A stretch of DNA of 64,000 bases from Owenia fusiformis. Its lineage: Eukaryota > Annelida > Polychaeta > Sabellida > Oweniidae. Shown piece by piece: positions 20,985 through 34,427 of the stretch (the stretch's first letter is position 1; every line of letters begins with the position of its first letter). The position numbers were made by a program, and so were the translations under genes. Location: positions 18,056,813 to 18,120,812 of the forward strand of contig CAIIXF020000002.1 of NCBI GenBank assembly GCA_903813345.2. Reading direction: 5' to 3'. The notes beneath the pieces are model-generated. The model was not told where the DNA came from. It did not search any database and worked only from the letters and a program-made list of their open reading frames with translations.

Positions 20985-22115
20985 CAAATTAGACAACTGT
21001 TGATTCATCTGAAGGCGATGTATATTCTTCAAAAAAAGGTATACCGGTCTTATTAATCATATCGATGATGATATGGTTTGAGAACCTACATGTAAGGCTA
21101 ATGGAATTATATGAAATAACAAACATAAGAGTCTTTGATATTTGCATTTAACAAATCAGACTCTTTTATTTTTTATTATTAAGTACTGTTCGTGTTAGGT
21201 TATTCAATATGTTCAGAGCCATGTATTTGATCAAACCAGTAAGCACCACATTTCAATTAAACTTGCCAAAACAATTAATATAGCAAGTTTTGGTTGGAAT
21301 AATGACTTTTGCTGATTCTTCTGAACTCATTACTTTTGTCCTGACAAAATCCCTATATCCCCTGAAATGAAAAATTATCCCATATTCTATTGAAAAAACT
21401 AGAGATTATTAGAAATTGATTATTAGTCATGGCAAAATAGGCATTTTCCCTCCCCTCAAACGGACACAATTTAATCCGACCCATTATATTGCAAAATAAG
21501 GTTTGTTCTGTCATTGCTCGTGCCATCAATAATCATGACCATCCCAAATTAATAATAGAAAAACATTTCGATAATAAACCATGTCGTGAAGCTGGATTCA
21601 TCAAAATGAAAACGCGGATTCACTACAAGTAAAAGCTATTGTATTCTGGGTTTTGTAGAATATAAATTCAATTAACAAAAAATATACATAGGATTCACAT
21701 TTGTTTTTAATTAAATCCATGTGCTGACAAGTAATATATTATTTGTGATACTAACTGTTTCTCGAATACTAACGTCGTAAATTAGGAACACTACAATTAA
21801 CTTTGCAAACCGATAAAAACAGCCATATTCCAAGCTCATAAACTCTCCTTTTAATCGTGATAAAACGATCGTGGTGGGGGGGGGGGGGGGTGAAGTACAT
21901 GGACCTGATTCAGAAATGATGACATTTGTATAATACTGTATACTTACTCTAAATGCAAATATCAAAGACTCTTATGTTTGTTATTTCATATAATTCCATT
22001 AGCCTTACATGTAGGTTCTCAAACCATATCATCATCGATATGATTAATAAGACCGGTATACCTTTTTTTGAAGAATATACATCGCCTTCAGATGAATCAA
22101 CAGTTGTCTAATTTG
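20985..22115. mobile_element. Inverted-repeat element with near-identical 166/169-bp arms
   Basis: The left arm 20985-21153 and right arm 21950-22115 are identical apart from one 3-nt indel (AAC at the left). The ends are CAAATTAG and CTAATTTG. The 800-bp interior has no transposase or other recognisable coding sequence and a poly-G run near 21875. Arm identity implies a very recent insertion or gene conversion. The superfamily is not assigned: no clear target duplication is seen. Confidence 0.9.
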
Positions 22116-23100
22116 GAATTAATAATTATAATGTGAAATAGGCAGCAGGATTTAGTATTTAAATTCTTATCTTGCATGGGACACTGTTTGCAGTGTTAAA
22201 CGACTTGTAATCAAAGATACGTACAATCCCATTGCATTCAAACTCAATGTATTACAAATATATAATTAAAATAATTTAGATAATTACTCACCAACAGTTG
22301 ACTTAGCGGTACCCCCTTCTCGCTTTCCGCTGGTGTATTGTAATACTATTAAATGAGCTGATAAAATGTCTGGATCTAGTTTTTAATATATCTTTTTATA
22401 ATTAAAGTTTATAATAGTATATCAGCAATGCCCGTTCTTAAAATCCTTATTCTAAATCCGGACTATAGTATCTATTCAACACCCACGATGGAAATAATAA
22501 TTTAGGAATGGCTTATGTAACAGTAGACGTATAGTCTAGTATAATACCTATTGGTAATAGTTGAAGGTCACGTGCCAAGTTTAGTGAAGGCCGTCTGTAG
22601 GAACGCGCGGAATGTTTTGTCGAAGATCTGCTGATGCATGGACTTGTGTTTTGCAGGGACGAGCAAGATGCTATATGCTAGCTGTATGTGTGCGTGATTC
22701 ATTCTGGTACTTAAAGCATCTCTATCTGTTGTGGCTTACCACGATGTGCGTTTATTTACTTGGTATGTTCAACGGTTTCATCCGACCCCCTGTAATAGCT
22801 CCACGCAATGACAGTAGGGACATCATCAACCGACGTTTAAAATCATCATCTCGTTTCATTGTGCCCAAGTTCATAATTGGATGTGACTTTCTACTTAACA
22901 TTAGTTAACGATTATAAATAATCGATATTTTTAATCAGTTTTCTAATGGAAAGAGATCACTTCTCTGAACTTTAAGATGCTTGCTGTAATGCTGTATTTT
23001 GTAAAGCGATCTGCTATATTTAGTATTTTGTAACTAAACATGTTATATGGAATATGCAGCTAGGCTGATTCCCTTTGTTAAACAATTAAGTCTTTAAAAA
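22116..23100. other. Non-coding stretch
   Basis: No supported gene or repeat. A 98-codon frame at 22612-22908 has no splice context, family motif or coding-like composition. Confidence 0.45.
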
Positions 23101-23124
23101 ATGTATTTATTCTTTCATTATGGC

Positions 23125-23390
23125 GTATATTCCCCTTTATACCATGGTAAGTGCAATATCAGGTGTATAATAACAAGTGATAAATCACATATTTGGGATA
23201 GGGATGATATCAGGGATATTGGGATAAGAGGGAGGATATCAGGAATGATATGGATATCAATCCGGGTATTTATAAAAAATTCATTTTCGAAACTATTTTT
23301 TCAAAACTTTTTTCGCTCAACCAATGGTGATATTTCCCATATCAAATCCCTCTGGCGAATAATTTCTTTTTATTCAATAATACTACTGTT
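23125..23390 (+). repeat. Dispersed repeat, copy 1 (second copy at 60225-60345, minus)
   Basis: GATATTTCCCATATCAAATC with CCTCTGGCGAATAATTTC, and an outer TTATACCATGG, recur in inverse orientation near 60.3 kb (complement of GAATTTATTCACCAAGAGG and of ATTTGATATGGGGAATATC). Internally it is rich in GATATCAGG-type words. Confidence 0.6.
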
Positions 23391-23394
23391 TTCC

Positions 23395-23545
23395 CTGGGA
23401 AATAAAATCATATTATCCCTCTTAAAATCATATTTACTCGAAAAATATTATTGTCCCTGGAAAAAAATCATATATACTCGAAAAATCATATTGTCACTGG
23501 AAAAAAAATCATATATACTCGAAAAATCACATTGTCCCTATTTAA
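23395..23545. repeat. Tandem repeat, about 40-bp unit, three copies
   Basis: ATATTTACTCGAAAAATAT / ATATATACTCGAAAAATCAT with TTGTCCCTGG recurs every 40-41 bp. It directly borders the 186-bp satellite array. Confidence 0.75.
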
Positions 23546-23549
23546 AAAA

Positions 23550-26500
23550 ATCTATGTTGCAGTTTGTGCTCTGGAGGAAATGTCAATTGAGTATATCAGA
23601 TATTAAGTATCTAATTTGTCATACAAGTCTGATTTACTTTGGGCTATGTACGGAATGTCAATTTTGGACCAGCTGTACATCGCACTGGTAGCAGCGACTA
23701 GTTTGATATATTGTGAGACGTTTATGTATATATTTTTACGTTTGCCAAAGGAGGGATGTATCGATTGACTTCTCTGTTAGGGGGATATATAATATCCAAT
23801 TCGTCTTAAATCGCTTATGCAATTTGCGCTCTTGACGAAATGTCAATATTCCGACCAGTCGTACGTCACACTGCTACATGCCAGTCCTTTGCAATTTTGT
23901 GAGACGTTTATGTATATATTTTGGAGTATGCTCTTGAATGGATTTAATGAATGATGTTCCCGTTCGTGATATATTTTATATCTAATTCGTCTTAAATCTA
24001 TGATGCAGTTTGTGCTCTGGAGGAAATGTCAATTTTCGGACCAGTCGTACGTAACGCTGATGGCAGCATGATATTTGTTATTTAGTGAGATGTTTCAGGA
24101 TACATTTTTACATTTGCCCTACCGAGGACTTGTTGATTGGTCATTCTATTCGTGAGATATTGAGTATCTAATTTGTCATACAAGTCTGATTTACTTTGGG
24201 CTATGTACGAATTGTCAATTTTCGAACCAGCTGTACATCGCACTGGTAGCAGCGACTAGTTTGATATATTGTGAGACGTTTATGTATATATTTTTACGTT
24301 TGCCAAAGGAGGGATGTATCGATTGACTTCTCTGTTAGGGGGATGTATAATATCCAATTCGTCTTAAATCGCTTATGCAATTTCGCTCTTGACGAAATGT
24401 CAATTTTCCGACCAGTCGTACATCACACTGGTACATGCCAGTCCTTTGCAATTTTGTGAGACGTTTAAGTATTTATTTTGGAGTATGCTCTTGAATGGAT
24501 TTAATGAATGATGTTCCCGTTCGTGATATATTTTATATCTAATTCGTCTTAAATCTATGATGCAGTTTGTGCTCTGGAGGAAATGTCAATTTTCGGACCA
24601 GTCGTACGTAACGCTGGTGGCAGCATGATATTTGTTATTTAGCTAGATGTTTCAGGATACATTTTTACATTTGCCCTACCGAGGACTTGTTGATTGGTCA
24701 TTCTATTCGTGAGATATTGAGTATCTAATTTGTCATACAAGTCTGATTTACTTTGGGCTATGTACGGAATGTCAATTTTCGGACCAGCTGTACATCGCAC
24801 TGGTAGCAGCGACTAGTTTGATATATTGTGAGAGGTTTATGTATATATTTTTACGTTTGCCAAAGGAGGGATGTATCAATTGACTTCTCTATTAGGGGGA
24901 TATACAATATCCAATTCGTCTTAAATCGCTTATGCAATTTGCGCTCTTGACGAAATGTGAATTTTCCGACCAGTCGTACGTCACACTGGTACATGCCAGT
25001 CCTTTGCAATTTTGTTAGACGTTTAAGTATATATTTTGGAGTATGCTCTTGAATGGATTTAATGAATAATGTTCCCGTTCGTAATATATTTTATATCTAA
25101 TTCGTCTTAAATTTATGATGCAGTCTGTGCTCTGGAGGAAATGTCAATTTTCGGACCAGTCGTACGTAACACTGGTGGCAGCATGATATTTGTTATTTAG
25201 TGAGATGTGTCAGTATACATCTTTACATTTGCCTTACCAAGGACTTGTTGATTGGTCATTCTATTCGTGAGATATTGAGTATCTAATTTGTTATACAAGT
25301 CTGATTTACTTTGGGCTATGTACGGAATGTCAATTTTCGGACCAGCTGTACATCGCACTGGTAGCAGCGACTAGTTTGATATATTGTGAGACGTTTATGT
25401 ATATATTTTTACGTTTGCCAAAGAAGGGGTGTATCGATTGACTTCTCTGTTAGGGGGATATATAATTTCCAATTCGTCTTAAATCGCTTATGCAAAATTG
25501 CGCTCTTGACGAAATGTCAATTTTCCGACTAGTCGTACGTCACACTGGTACATGCCAGTCCTTTGCAATTTTGTGAGACGTTTAAGTATATATTTTGGAG
25601 TATGTTCCTGAATGGATTTAATGAATGATGTTCCTGTTCTTGATATATTTTATATTTAATTCGTCTTAAATCTATGATGCAGTTTGTGCTCTGGAGGAAA
25701 TGTCAATTTTCGGACCAGTCGTACGTAACGCTGGTGGCAGCATAATATTTGTTATTTAGTGAGATGTTTCAGGATATATTTTTAAATTTGCCCTACCGAG
25801 GACTTGTTGATTGGTCATTCTATTCGTGAGATATTGAGTATCTAATTTGTCATACAAGTCTGATTTACTTTGGGCTATGTACGGAATGTCAATTTTCGGA
25901 CCAGCTGTACATCGCACTGGTAGCAGCGACTAGTTTGATATATTGTGAGACGTTTATGTATATATTTTTACGTTTGCCAAAGAAGGGATTATCGATTGAC
26001 TTCTCTGTTAGCGGGATATATAATATCCAAATCGTCTTAAATCGCTTATGCAATTTGCGCTCTTCACGAAATGTCAATTTTCCGACCAGTCGTACGTCAC
26101 ACTGGTACATGTCAGTCCTTTGTAATTTTGTGAGACGTTTAAGTATAAATTTTGGAGTATGCTCTTGAATAAATTTAATGAAAGATTTTCCCGTTCGTGA
26201 TATATTTTATATCTATTTCGTCTTAAATCTTTGATGCAGTTTGTGCTCTGGAGGAAATGTACGAATTGTCAATTTTCGAACCAGCTGTACATCGCACTGG
26301 TAGCAGCGACTAGTTTGATATATTGTGAGACGTTTATGTATATATTTTTACGTTTGCCAAAGGAGGGATGTATCGATTGACTTCTCTGTTAGGGGGATGT
26401 ATAATATCCAATTCGTCTTAAATCGCTTATGCTATTTCGCTATTGACGAAATGTCAATTTTCCGACCAGTCGTACATCACACTGGTACATGCCCGTCCTT

Positions 26501-29500
26501 TGCAATTTTGTGAGACGTTTAAGTATTTATTTTGGAGTATGCTCTTGAATGGATTTAATGATCTAATTCGTCTTAAATCTATGATGCAGTTTGTGCTCTG
26601 GAGGAAATGTCAATTTTCGGACCAGTCGTACGTAACGCTGGTGGCAGCATGATATTTGTTATTTAGTTAGATGTTTCAGGATACATTTTTACATTTGACA
26701 TACCGAGGACTTGTTGATTGGTCATTCTATTCGTGAGATATTGAGTATCTAATTTGTCATACAAATCTGATTTACTTTGGGCTATGTACGGAATGTCAAT
26801 TTTCGGACCAGCTGTACATCGCACTGGTAGCAACGACTAGTTTGATATATTGTGAGACGTTTAGGTATATATTTTTTACGTTTGCCAAAGGAGGGATGTA
26901 TCAATTGACTTCTCTATTAGGGGGATATACAATATCCAATTCGTCTTAAATCGCTTATGCAATTTGCGCTCTTGACAAAATGTCAATTTTCCGACCAGTC
27001 GTACGTCACACTGGTACATGCCAGTCCTTTGCAATTTTGTGAGACGTTTAAGTTTATATTTTGGAGTATGCTCTTGAATGGATTTAATGAATAATGTTCC
27101 CGTTCGTAATATATTTTATATCTAATTCGTCTTAAATCTATGATGCAGTCTGTGCTCTGGAGGAAATGTCAATTTTCGGACCAGTCGTACGTAACACTGG
27201 TGGCAGCATGATATTTGTTATTTAGTGAGATGTTTCAGTATACATCTTTACATTTGCCTTACCAAGGACTTGTTGATTGGTCATTCTATTCGTGAGATAT
27301 TGAGTATCTAATTTGTCATACAAGTCTGATTTACTTTGGGCTATGTACGAATTGTCAATTTTTGAACCAGCTGTACATCGCACTGGTAGCAGTGACTAGT
27401 TTGATATATCGTGAGACGTTTATGTATATATTTTTACGTTTGCCAAAGGAGGCATGTATCGATTGATTTCTCTGTTAGGGGGATATATAATATCCAATTC
27501 GTCTTAAATCGCTTATGCAATTTGCGCTCTTGACAAAATGTCAATATTCCGACCAGTCGTACGTCACACTGGTACATGCCAGACCTTTGCAATTTTGTAA
27601 GACGTTTAAGTATTTATTTTGGAGTATGCTCTTGAATGGATTTAATGAATGATGTTCCCGTTCGTGATCTATTTTTATATCTTATTCGTCTTAAATCTAT
27701 GATGCAGTTTGCGCTCTGGAGGAAATGTCAATTTTCGGACCAGTCGTACGCAACGCTGGTGACAGCATGATATTTGTTATTTAGTGAGATGCTTCAAGAT
27801 ACATTTTTACATTTGCCCTACCGAGCACCTGTTGATTGGTCATTCTATTCGTGAGATATTGAGTAACTTATTTGTCATTCAAGTCTGATTTACTTTGGGC
27901 TATGTACGGAATGTCAATTTTCGGACCAGCTGTACATCACACTGGAAGCAGCGACTAGTTTGATGTTTCAGGATACATTTTTACATTTGCCCTACCAAGG
28001 ACTTGTTGATTGGTCATTCTATTCCTGAGATATTGAGTATCTAATTTGTCATACAAGTCTGATTTACTTTGGGCTATGTACGGAATGTCAATTTTCGGAC
28101 TAGTCGTTCGTAACGCTGGTGGCAGCATGATATTCGTTATTTAGTGAGATGTTTTAGGATACATTTTTACATTTGCACTACCGAGGACTTGTTGATTGGT
28201 CATTCTATTCGTGACATATTGAGTATATAATTTGTCATACAAGTCTGATTTACTTTGGCCTATGTACAGAATGTCAATTTTCGGACCAGCTGTACATCGC
28301 ACTGGTAGCAACGATTAGTTTGATATATTGTGAGACGTTTAGGTAAATATTTTTACGTTTGCCAAAGGAGGGATGTATCGATTGACTTCTCTGTTAGGGG
28401 GATATATAATATCCAATTCGTCTTAAATCGCTTATGCAATTTGCGCTCTTGACTAAATGTCAATTTTCCGACCAGTCGTACGTCACACTGGTACATGCCA
28501 GTCCTTTGCAATTTTGTGAGACGTTTAGGTATATATTTTGGAGTATGCTCTTGAATGAATTTAATGAATGATGTTCCTGTTCGTGATATATTTTATATCT
28601 AATTCGTCTTAAATCTATGATGCAGTTTGTGCTCTGGAGGAAATGTCAATTTTCGGACCAGTCGTACGTAACGCTGGTGGCAGCATGATATTTGTTATTT
28701 AGTGAGATGTTTCAGGATACATTTTAACATTTGCCCTACCGAGGACTTGTTGAACAGTCATTCTATTCGTGAGATATTGAGTATCTAATTTGTCATACAA
28801 GTCTGATTTACTTTGGGCTATGTACGGAATGTCAATTTTCGGACCAGCTGTTCATCGCACTGGTAGCAGCGACTAGTTTGATATATTATGAGACGTTTAT
28901 ATATATATTTTTACGATTGCCAAAGGAGGGATGTATCGATTGACTTCTCTGTTAGGGGGATATATAATATCCAATTCGTCTTAAATCGCTTATGCAATTT
29001 GCGCTCTTGACGATATGTCAATTTTCCGACCAGTCGTACGTAACACTGGTAAATGCCAGTCCTTTGCAATTTTGTGAGACGTTTAAGTATATCTTTTGGA
29101 GTATGCTCTTGAATGGATTCAATGAATGATGTTCCCGTTCGTGATATATTTTATTTCTAATTCGTCTGAAATCTATAATGCAGTCTGTGCTCTGGAGGAA
29201 ATGTCAATTTTCGGACCCGTCGTACGTAACACTGGTGGCAGCATGATATTTTTCATTTAGTGAGATGTTTCAGTATACATCTTTACATTTGCCTTACCAA
29301 GGACTTGTTGATTGGTCATTCTATTCGTGAGATATTGAGTATCTAATTTGTAATACAAGTCTGATTTAATTTGGGCTATGTACGGAATGTCAATTTTCGG
29401 ACCAGCTGTACATCGAACTGGTACATGTAGCAGTGACTAGTTTGATATATTGTGAGACGTTTATGTATATATTTTTACGTTTGCCAAATGAGGGATGTAT

Positions 29501-32325
29501 CGATTGACTTCTCTGTTAGGGTGATATATAATATCCAATTCGTCTTAAATCGCTTATGCAATTTGTGCTCTTGACGAAATGTCAATTTTCAGTTCAGTCG
29601 TACGTCACACTGGTATATGCCAGTCCTTTGCAATTTTGTAAGACGTTTAAGTATAATTTTTGGAGTATTCTCCTGAATGGATTCAATGAATGATGTTCCC
29701 GTTCGTGATATATTTTATATCTAATTCGTCTTAAATCTATGATGCAGTTTGTGCTCTGGAGGAAATGTCAATTTTCGAACCAGTCGTACGTAACGCTGGT
29801 GGCAGCATGATATTTGTTATTTAGTGAGATGTTTCAAGATACATTTTTAAATTTGCCCTAGCGAGGACTTGTTGATTGGTCATTCTATTCGTGAGATATT
29901 GAGTATCTAATTTGTCATTCAAGTCTGATTTACTTTGGGCTATGTACGGAATGTCAATTTCGGACCAGCTGTACATCGCACTGGTAGCAGCGACAAGTTT
30001 GATATATTGTTAGACGTTTATGTATATATTTTTGCGTTTGCCAAAGGAGGGGTGTATCGATTGACTTCTCTGTTTTGGGGATATATAATATCCAATTCGT
30101 CTTAAATCGCTTATGCAATTTGCGCTCTTGACGAAATGTCAATTTTCCGACCAGTCGTACGTCACACTGGTACATACCAGTCCTTTGCAATTTTGTGAAA
30201 CGTTTAAGTATATATTTTGGAGTATGCTCTTGAATGCATTTAATAAATGATGTTCCCGTTCGTAATATATTTTATATCTAATTCGTCTTAAATCTATGAT
30301 GCAGTTTGTGGTCTGGAGGAAATGTCAATTTTCGGACCAGTCGTGGCAGCATGATATTTGTTATTAAGTGAGATGTTTCAAGATACATTTTTACATTTGC
30401 CCTACCGAGGACTTGTTGATTGGTCATTCTATTCGTGAGATATTGAGTTTCTAATGTGTCATACAAGTCTGATTTACTTTGGGCCATATACGGAATGTCA
30501 ATTTTCGGACCAGCTATACATCGCACTGGTAGCAGCGACTAGTTTGATATATTGTGAGACGTTTATGTATATATTTTTACGTTTGCCAAAGGAGGGTTGT
30601 TTCGATTGACTTCTCTGTTAGGGGGATATATATTATCCAATTCGACTTAAATCGCTTACGGAATTTGCGCTCTTGGCGAAATGTCAATTTTCCGACCAGT
30701 CGTACGTCACACTGGTACATGCCAGTCTGTTGCAATTTTGTGAGACGTTTACGTATATATTTTAGAGTATGCTCTTGAATGGATTTAATGAATGATATTC
30801 CCGTTCGTGATATATTTTATATCTAATTCGCCTTCAATCTATAATGCAGTTTGTGCTCTGGAGGAAATGTCAATTTTCGGACCAGTCGTCCGTAACGCTG
30901 GTGGCAGCATGATATTTGTTATTTAGTGAGATGTTTCAGGATACATTTTTACATTTTCCCTAGCAAGGACTTGTTGATTGGTCATTCTATTCGTGAGATA
31001 TTGAGTATCTTATTTGTCATACAAATCTGATTTACTTTGGGCTATGTACGGAATGTAAATTTTCAGACCAGTTGAACATCGCACTGGTAGCAGCGACTAG
31101 TTTGATATATTGAAAGACGTTTATGTATATATTTTTACGTTTGCCAAAGGAGGGATGTATCGATTGACTTCTCTGTTAGGGGGGTATATAATATCCAATT
31201 CGTCTTAAATCGCTTATGCAATTTGCGCTCTTGACGAAATGTAAATTTTCCGACCAGTCGTACGTCACACTGGTACATGCCAGTTCTTTGCAATTTTGTG
31301 AGACGTTTAAGTATATATTTTGGAGTATGCTCTTGAATGGATTTAATGAATGATGTTCCCGTTCGTGATATATTTTATATCTAATTCGTCTTAAATCTAT
31401 GATGCAGTTTGTGCTCTGGAGGAATGTCAATTTTCGGATCAGTCGTACGTAACGCTGGTGGCAGCATGATATTTGTTATTTAGTGAGATATTTCAGGATA
31501 CATTTTTATATTTTCCCTACCGAGGACTTGTTGATTGGTCATTCTATTCGTGAGATATTGAGTATCTAATTTGTCATACAAGTCTGATTTACTTTGGGCT
31601 ATGTACGGAATGTCAATTTTCGGACCAGCTGTACATCGCACTGGTAGCAGCGACTAGTTTGATATATTATGAGACGTTTGTGTATATATTTTTACGTTTG
31701 CCAAAGGAGGGATGTATCGATTGACTTCTCTGTTAGGGGGATATATAATATCCAATTCGTCTTAAATCGCTTATGCAATTTGCGCTCTTGACGAAATGTC
31801 AATTTTCCGACCAGTCGTACGTCACACTGGTACATGCCAGACCTTTGCAATTTTGTGAGATGTTTAAGTATATATTTTGGAGTATGCTCTTGAATGGATT
31901 TAATGAATGATGTTCCCGTTCGTGATATATTTTATATTTAATTCTTCTTAAATCTATGATGCAGTTTGTGCTCTGGAGGAAATGTCAATTTTCGGACCAG
32001 TCGTACGTAACGCTGGTGGCAGCATGATATTTGTTATTTAGTGAGATGTTTCAGGATACATTTTTTACATTTGTCCTACCGAGGACTTGTTGATTGGTCA
32101 TTCTATTCGTGAGATATTGAGTATCTAATTTGTCATACAAGTCTGATCTACTTGGGCTATGTACGGAATGTCAATTTTCGGACCAGCTGTACATCGCACT
32201 GGTAGCAGCGACTAGTTTGATATATTGTGAGACGTTTATGTATATATTTTTAAGTTTGCCAAAGGAGGGATGTATCGATTGACTTCTCTGTTAGGGGGAT
32301 ATATAATATCCAATTCGTCTTAAAT
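23550..32325. repeat. 8.8-kb satellite: 186-bp monomers in a 558-bp trimeric higher-order repeat
   Basis: Three monomer types, A, B and C, share TGTCAATTTTCSGACCAG and follow each other at 186-bp steps (for example 24582, 24768, 24954, 25140). The A anchor GATGCAGT recurs at 24002, 24559, 25117, 25676, 26233, 26583, 27142, 27701, 28619, 29177, 29741, 30298, 30843, 31401 and 31958. Most steps are 557-559 bp. Exceptions are the rearranged steps near 26233-26583 and 27701-28619 and small indels (545 and 564). All short open frames inside are incidental readings of the repeat. Copies differ by a few per cent, much less than A, B and C differ from each other, so the trimer was the amplified unit. 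Confidence 0.96.
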
Positions 32326-32629
32326 TTAAGATGGCCGACAAGATGGCCGCCAATGGATACCATGGGACAATATTTCATTCTGGGAACATGCAAAAAACTT
32401 TAGTATGGACCTTTAGGATTACAAAAATGTACATTAAAAAATACATCTTTAGGGTGCATGGGAACCCCTCCTTCCTACCCGTCTATAAGTATATCTGCAT
32501 CATTGCATTGCATCATTTCATGTCGTTTGGTGTCAACCTTTTTTGTATATACTTTTCAAAATATCAGAGAAAATATTAAAGATATTCGAGTGATTATATT
32601 TGTTACCTTAAATAGGGGTACTGCGAATG

Positions 32630-32735
32630 AAATTCCTTTCACATGACACAGGTGTTCATGTTGTCAAAGAACTCAGATTACCAATGCTATCGGGGATTCG
32701 AAAATGTATATTGTTTCATATTTATTCAGTATAGA
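32630..32735 (-). repeat. Dispersed repeat shared with 52515-52630
   Basis: The ACACAGGTGTTCA, TGTCAAAGAACTCAGATTAC and TCGGGGATTC blocks match the complement of 52515-52630 in order. Non-coding. Confidence 0.75.
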
Positions 32736-33016
32736 CCATATGAATCTCAGTGCGCTGACGTTGACTTAGTGTGTTTTTAACTTTGTACGAATTAATTGGA
32801 TATTTCGAAACGTTCCAATCTTTTACGAATCGACCTTTCCCTTAGTTAAGATTATGTATATGGCTAACTAAACTAAACTTAAATAATATACGTTTTAAAT
32901 GTAAGTGCAGATCGGACAAGTTGACACTGAAAACAGGTTAATGTAATAGGGCCAAAAAAAGTTCAATGTCCTGTTTAAGAACCTCGTTTCTTGCTACTTG
33001 GAATCCAAAATAAGGC

Positions 33017-33434
33017 CAGGGTGCAGACAAAATTGGTAGTTTCTGTTTCTTCATGTTTTATTTAATGGTACTAGATTGTATTCATAGAATGTTCGTTGAC
33101 TATACCAAGGATTACGATGGACATCTATATATAAATGATATACTAAATCTATGTCCCATAATTCCCATGTGAAAAATGTCAAGATGCTTAGTTGATATTC
33201 TAAAATGGCGGATGACCTCACCGAATAAACACAAAGCCCAAATACGTCGAATAGGCGTTTCCTTTTCAGTCAATATGTAGAAATAAATTTCTTTATGAAA
33301 GATCTGTCAAGAGGTGTCGATCGTATTCCTTGGTATTATATAAATAAAAGTCAACGAACATTCAACGAGTAAAACACTTGTACCATTAAATAAAACATGA
33401 AGAAACAAACTTATAAATTTCGTCTGCACCCTTA
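33017..33434. mobile_element. Foldback element, about 100-bp arms
   Basis: GGGTGCAGAC-AAATT, TTTCTTCATGTTTTATTTAA, TGGTAC, GAATGTTCGTTGAC and ACCAAGG on the left arm (33017-33115) recur as complement, in mirror order, at 33329-33434. The interior is about 210 bp and non-coding. Confidence 0.8.
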
Positions 33435-34166
33435 TGACTTGATATGTCTATGTGTTTCATAAGAGTGTAACATTGACACTTTATTAATATCAATAATGCG
33501 TCGCAAGCCCTGAACCACGTTTTGTGTTAAAAATAAAAACACACAATATAATTTATGATAATAATAATGTATGTTAATATTTCAAAAAATAAAGACGAAA
33601 CGATGAAAATTGAGATGATGTCTTGATGTCTTGTTTTCGCATTTCTGATTTTAGAGTGTATTAATACACATTCATAACCCTCTTAATATCATAATGGGTT
33701 GTCCCTCGAATTAGCTCCCAGAAGTGCGCAATACAATGAGGACACATTTGGTGATGATCTTTAGATTAAGTCATGTACGAGACGTAAATAAAGAACATAG
33801 TGCATAAAAAGGTTTTTATATTAGGACCTGTGCATGATTCACGATCTTTAATGATTAGTTTTTATCTAGACGTATAATGCGTCAGTCACATTTGGTCTAC
33901 AACAACATGGCGGCCGTAGCTTCCCAAAATCGAGAGAAATATGCAGCATAAAATATAGGAATAAGCAGTACGATGTAGATTTCTTGCATCGATAATGTGA
34001 AACTACGGTCGCCGTACGAATGCCGCAGAGTATTTTACATTTTCTCATTGCAATTAGCTTTGGTATGGTTTATCTTTTTTCGTTGTCCATTTTGTGTTGC
34101 TATGACACAGAGCATCTGATAATTGCAGCCCTTACTCATTATTTCCATCGATTTCCTGATATATAC

Positions 34167-34215
34167 AGGGTGTCAAATAAGTCCTGCCCCCCCCCCTCTA
34201 CAGCCAAAACCAAGA
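34167..34215. repeat. Solo mariner-like terminal repeat
   Basis: CAGGGTGTCAAATAAGTC preceded by TA closely matches the TIR of the full element that begins at 34428. No partner end was found, so this is a truncated copy. Confidence 0.55.
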
Positions 34216-34427
34216 TATATGGTACCAAGTGTGATCATTGGAAAGGTCTTCCAAAGTTACGTTGATTGGCATATATCTGACATATGTCAATCAGTCTCAC
34301 ACATTTTTACATTGCATCAATTGAGGTGACCATAAGCCTAGAAACATGGTAATTTTGGCGTATTTGGCAGGATTTTAAGAATCGGGTATAAGAAAAGTCG
34401 AAGGATCTAAATATGACTACATATGTA

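Noticed and set aside
23101-23691. 196-codon open frame
   Set aside because: Low-complexity translation of tandem repeats running into the 186-bp satellite; no domain and no splice context.
24271-31430. Many 60-84 codon frames on both strands
   Set aside because: They recur at the satellite period and are incidental readings of the repeat.
23550-32325. CRISPR-like array
   Set aside because: Contiguous 186-bp monomers without unique spacers, in a eukaryotic context.
34020-34265. Signal-peptide-like frame as missing exon 1 of ZP gene A
   Set aside because: The MPQSILHFLIAIS start is followed by a possible GTATGG donor, but the surrounding sequence belongs to the GC-rich repeat family and no phase-matching exon 2 was found.
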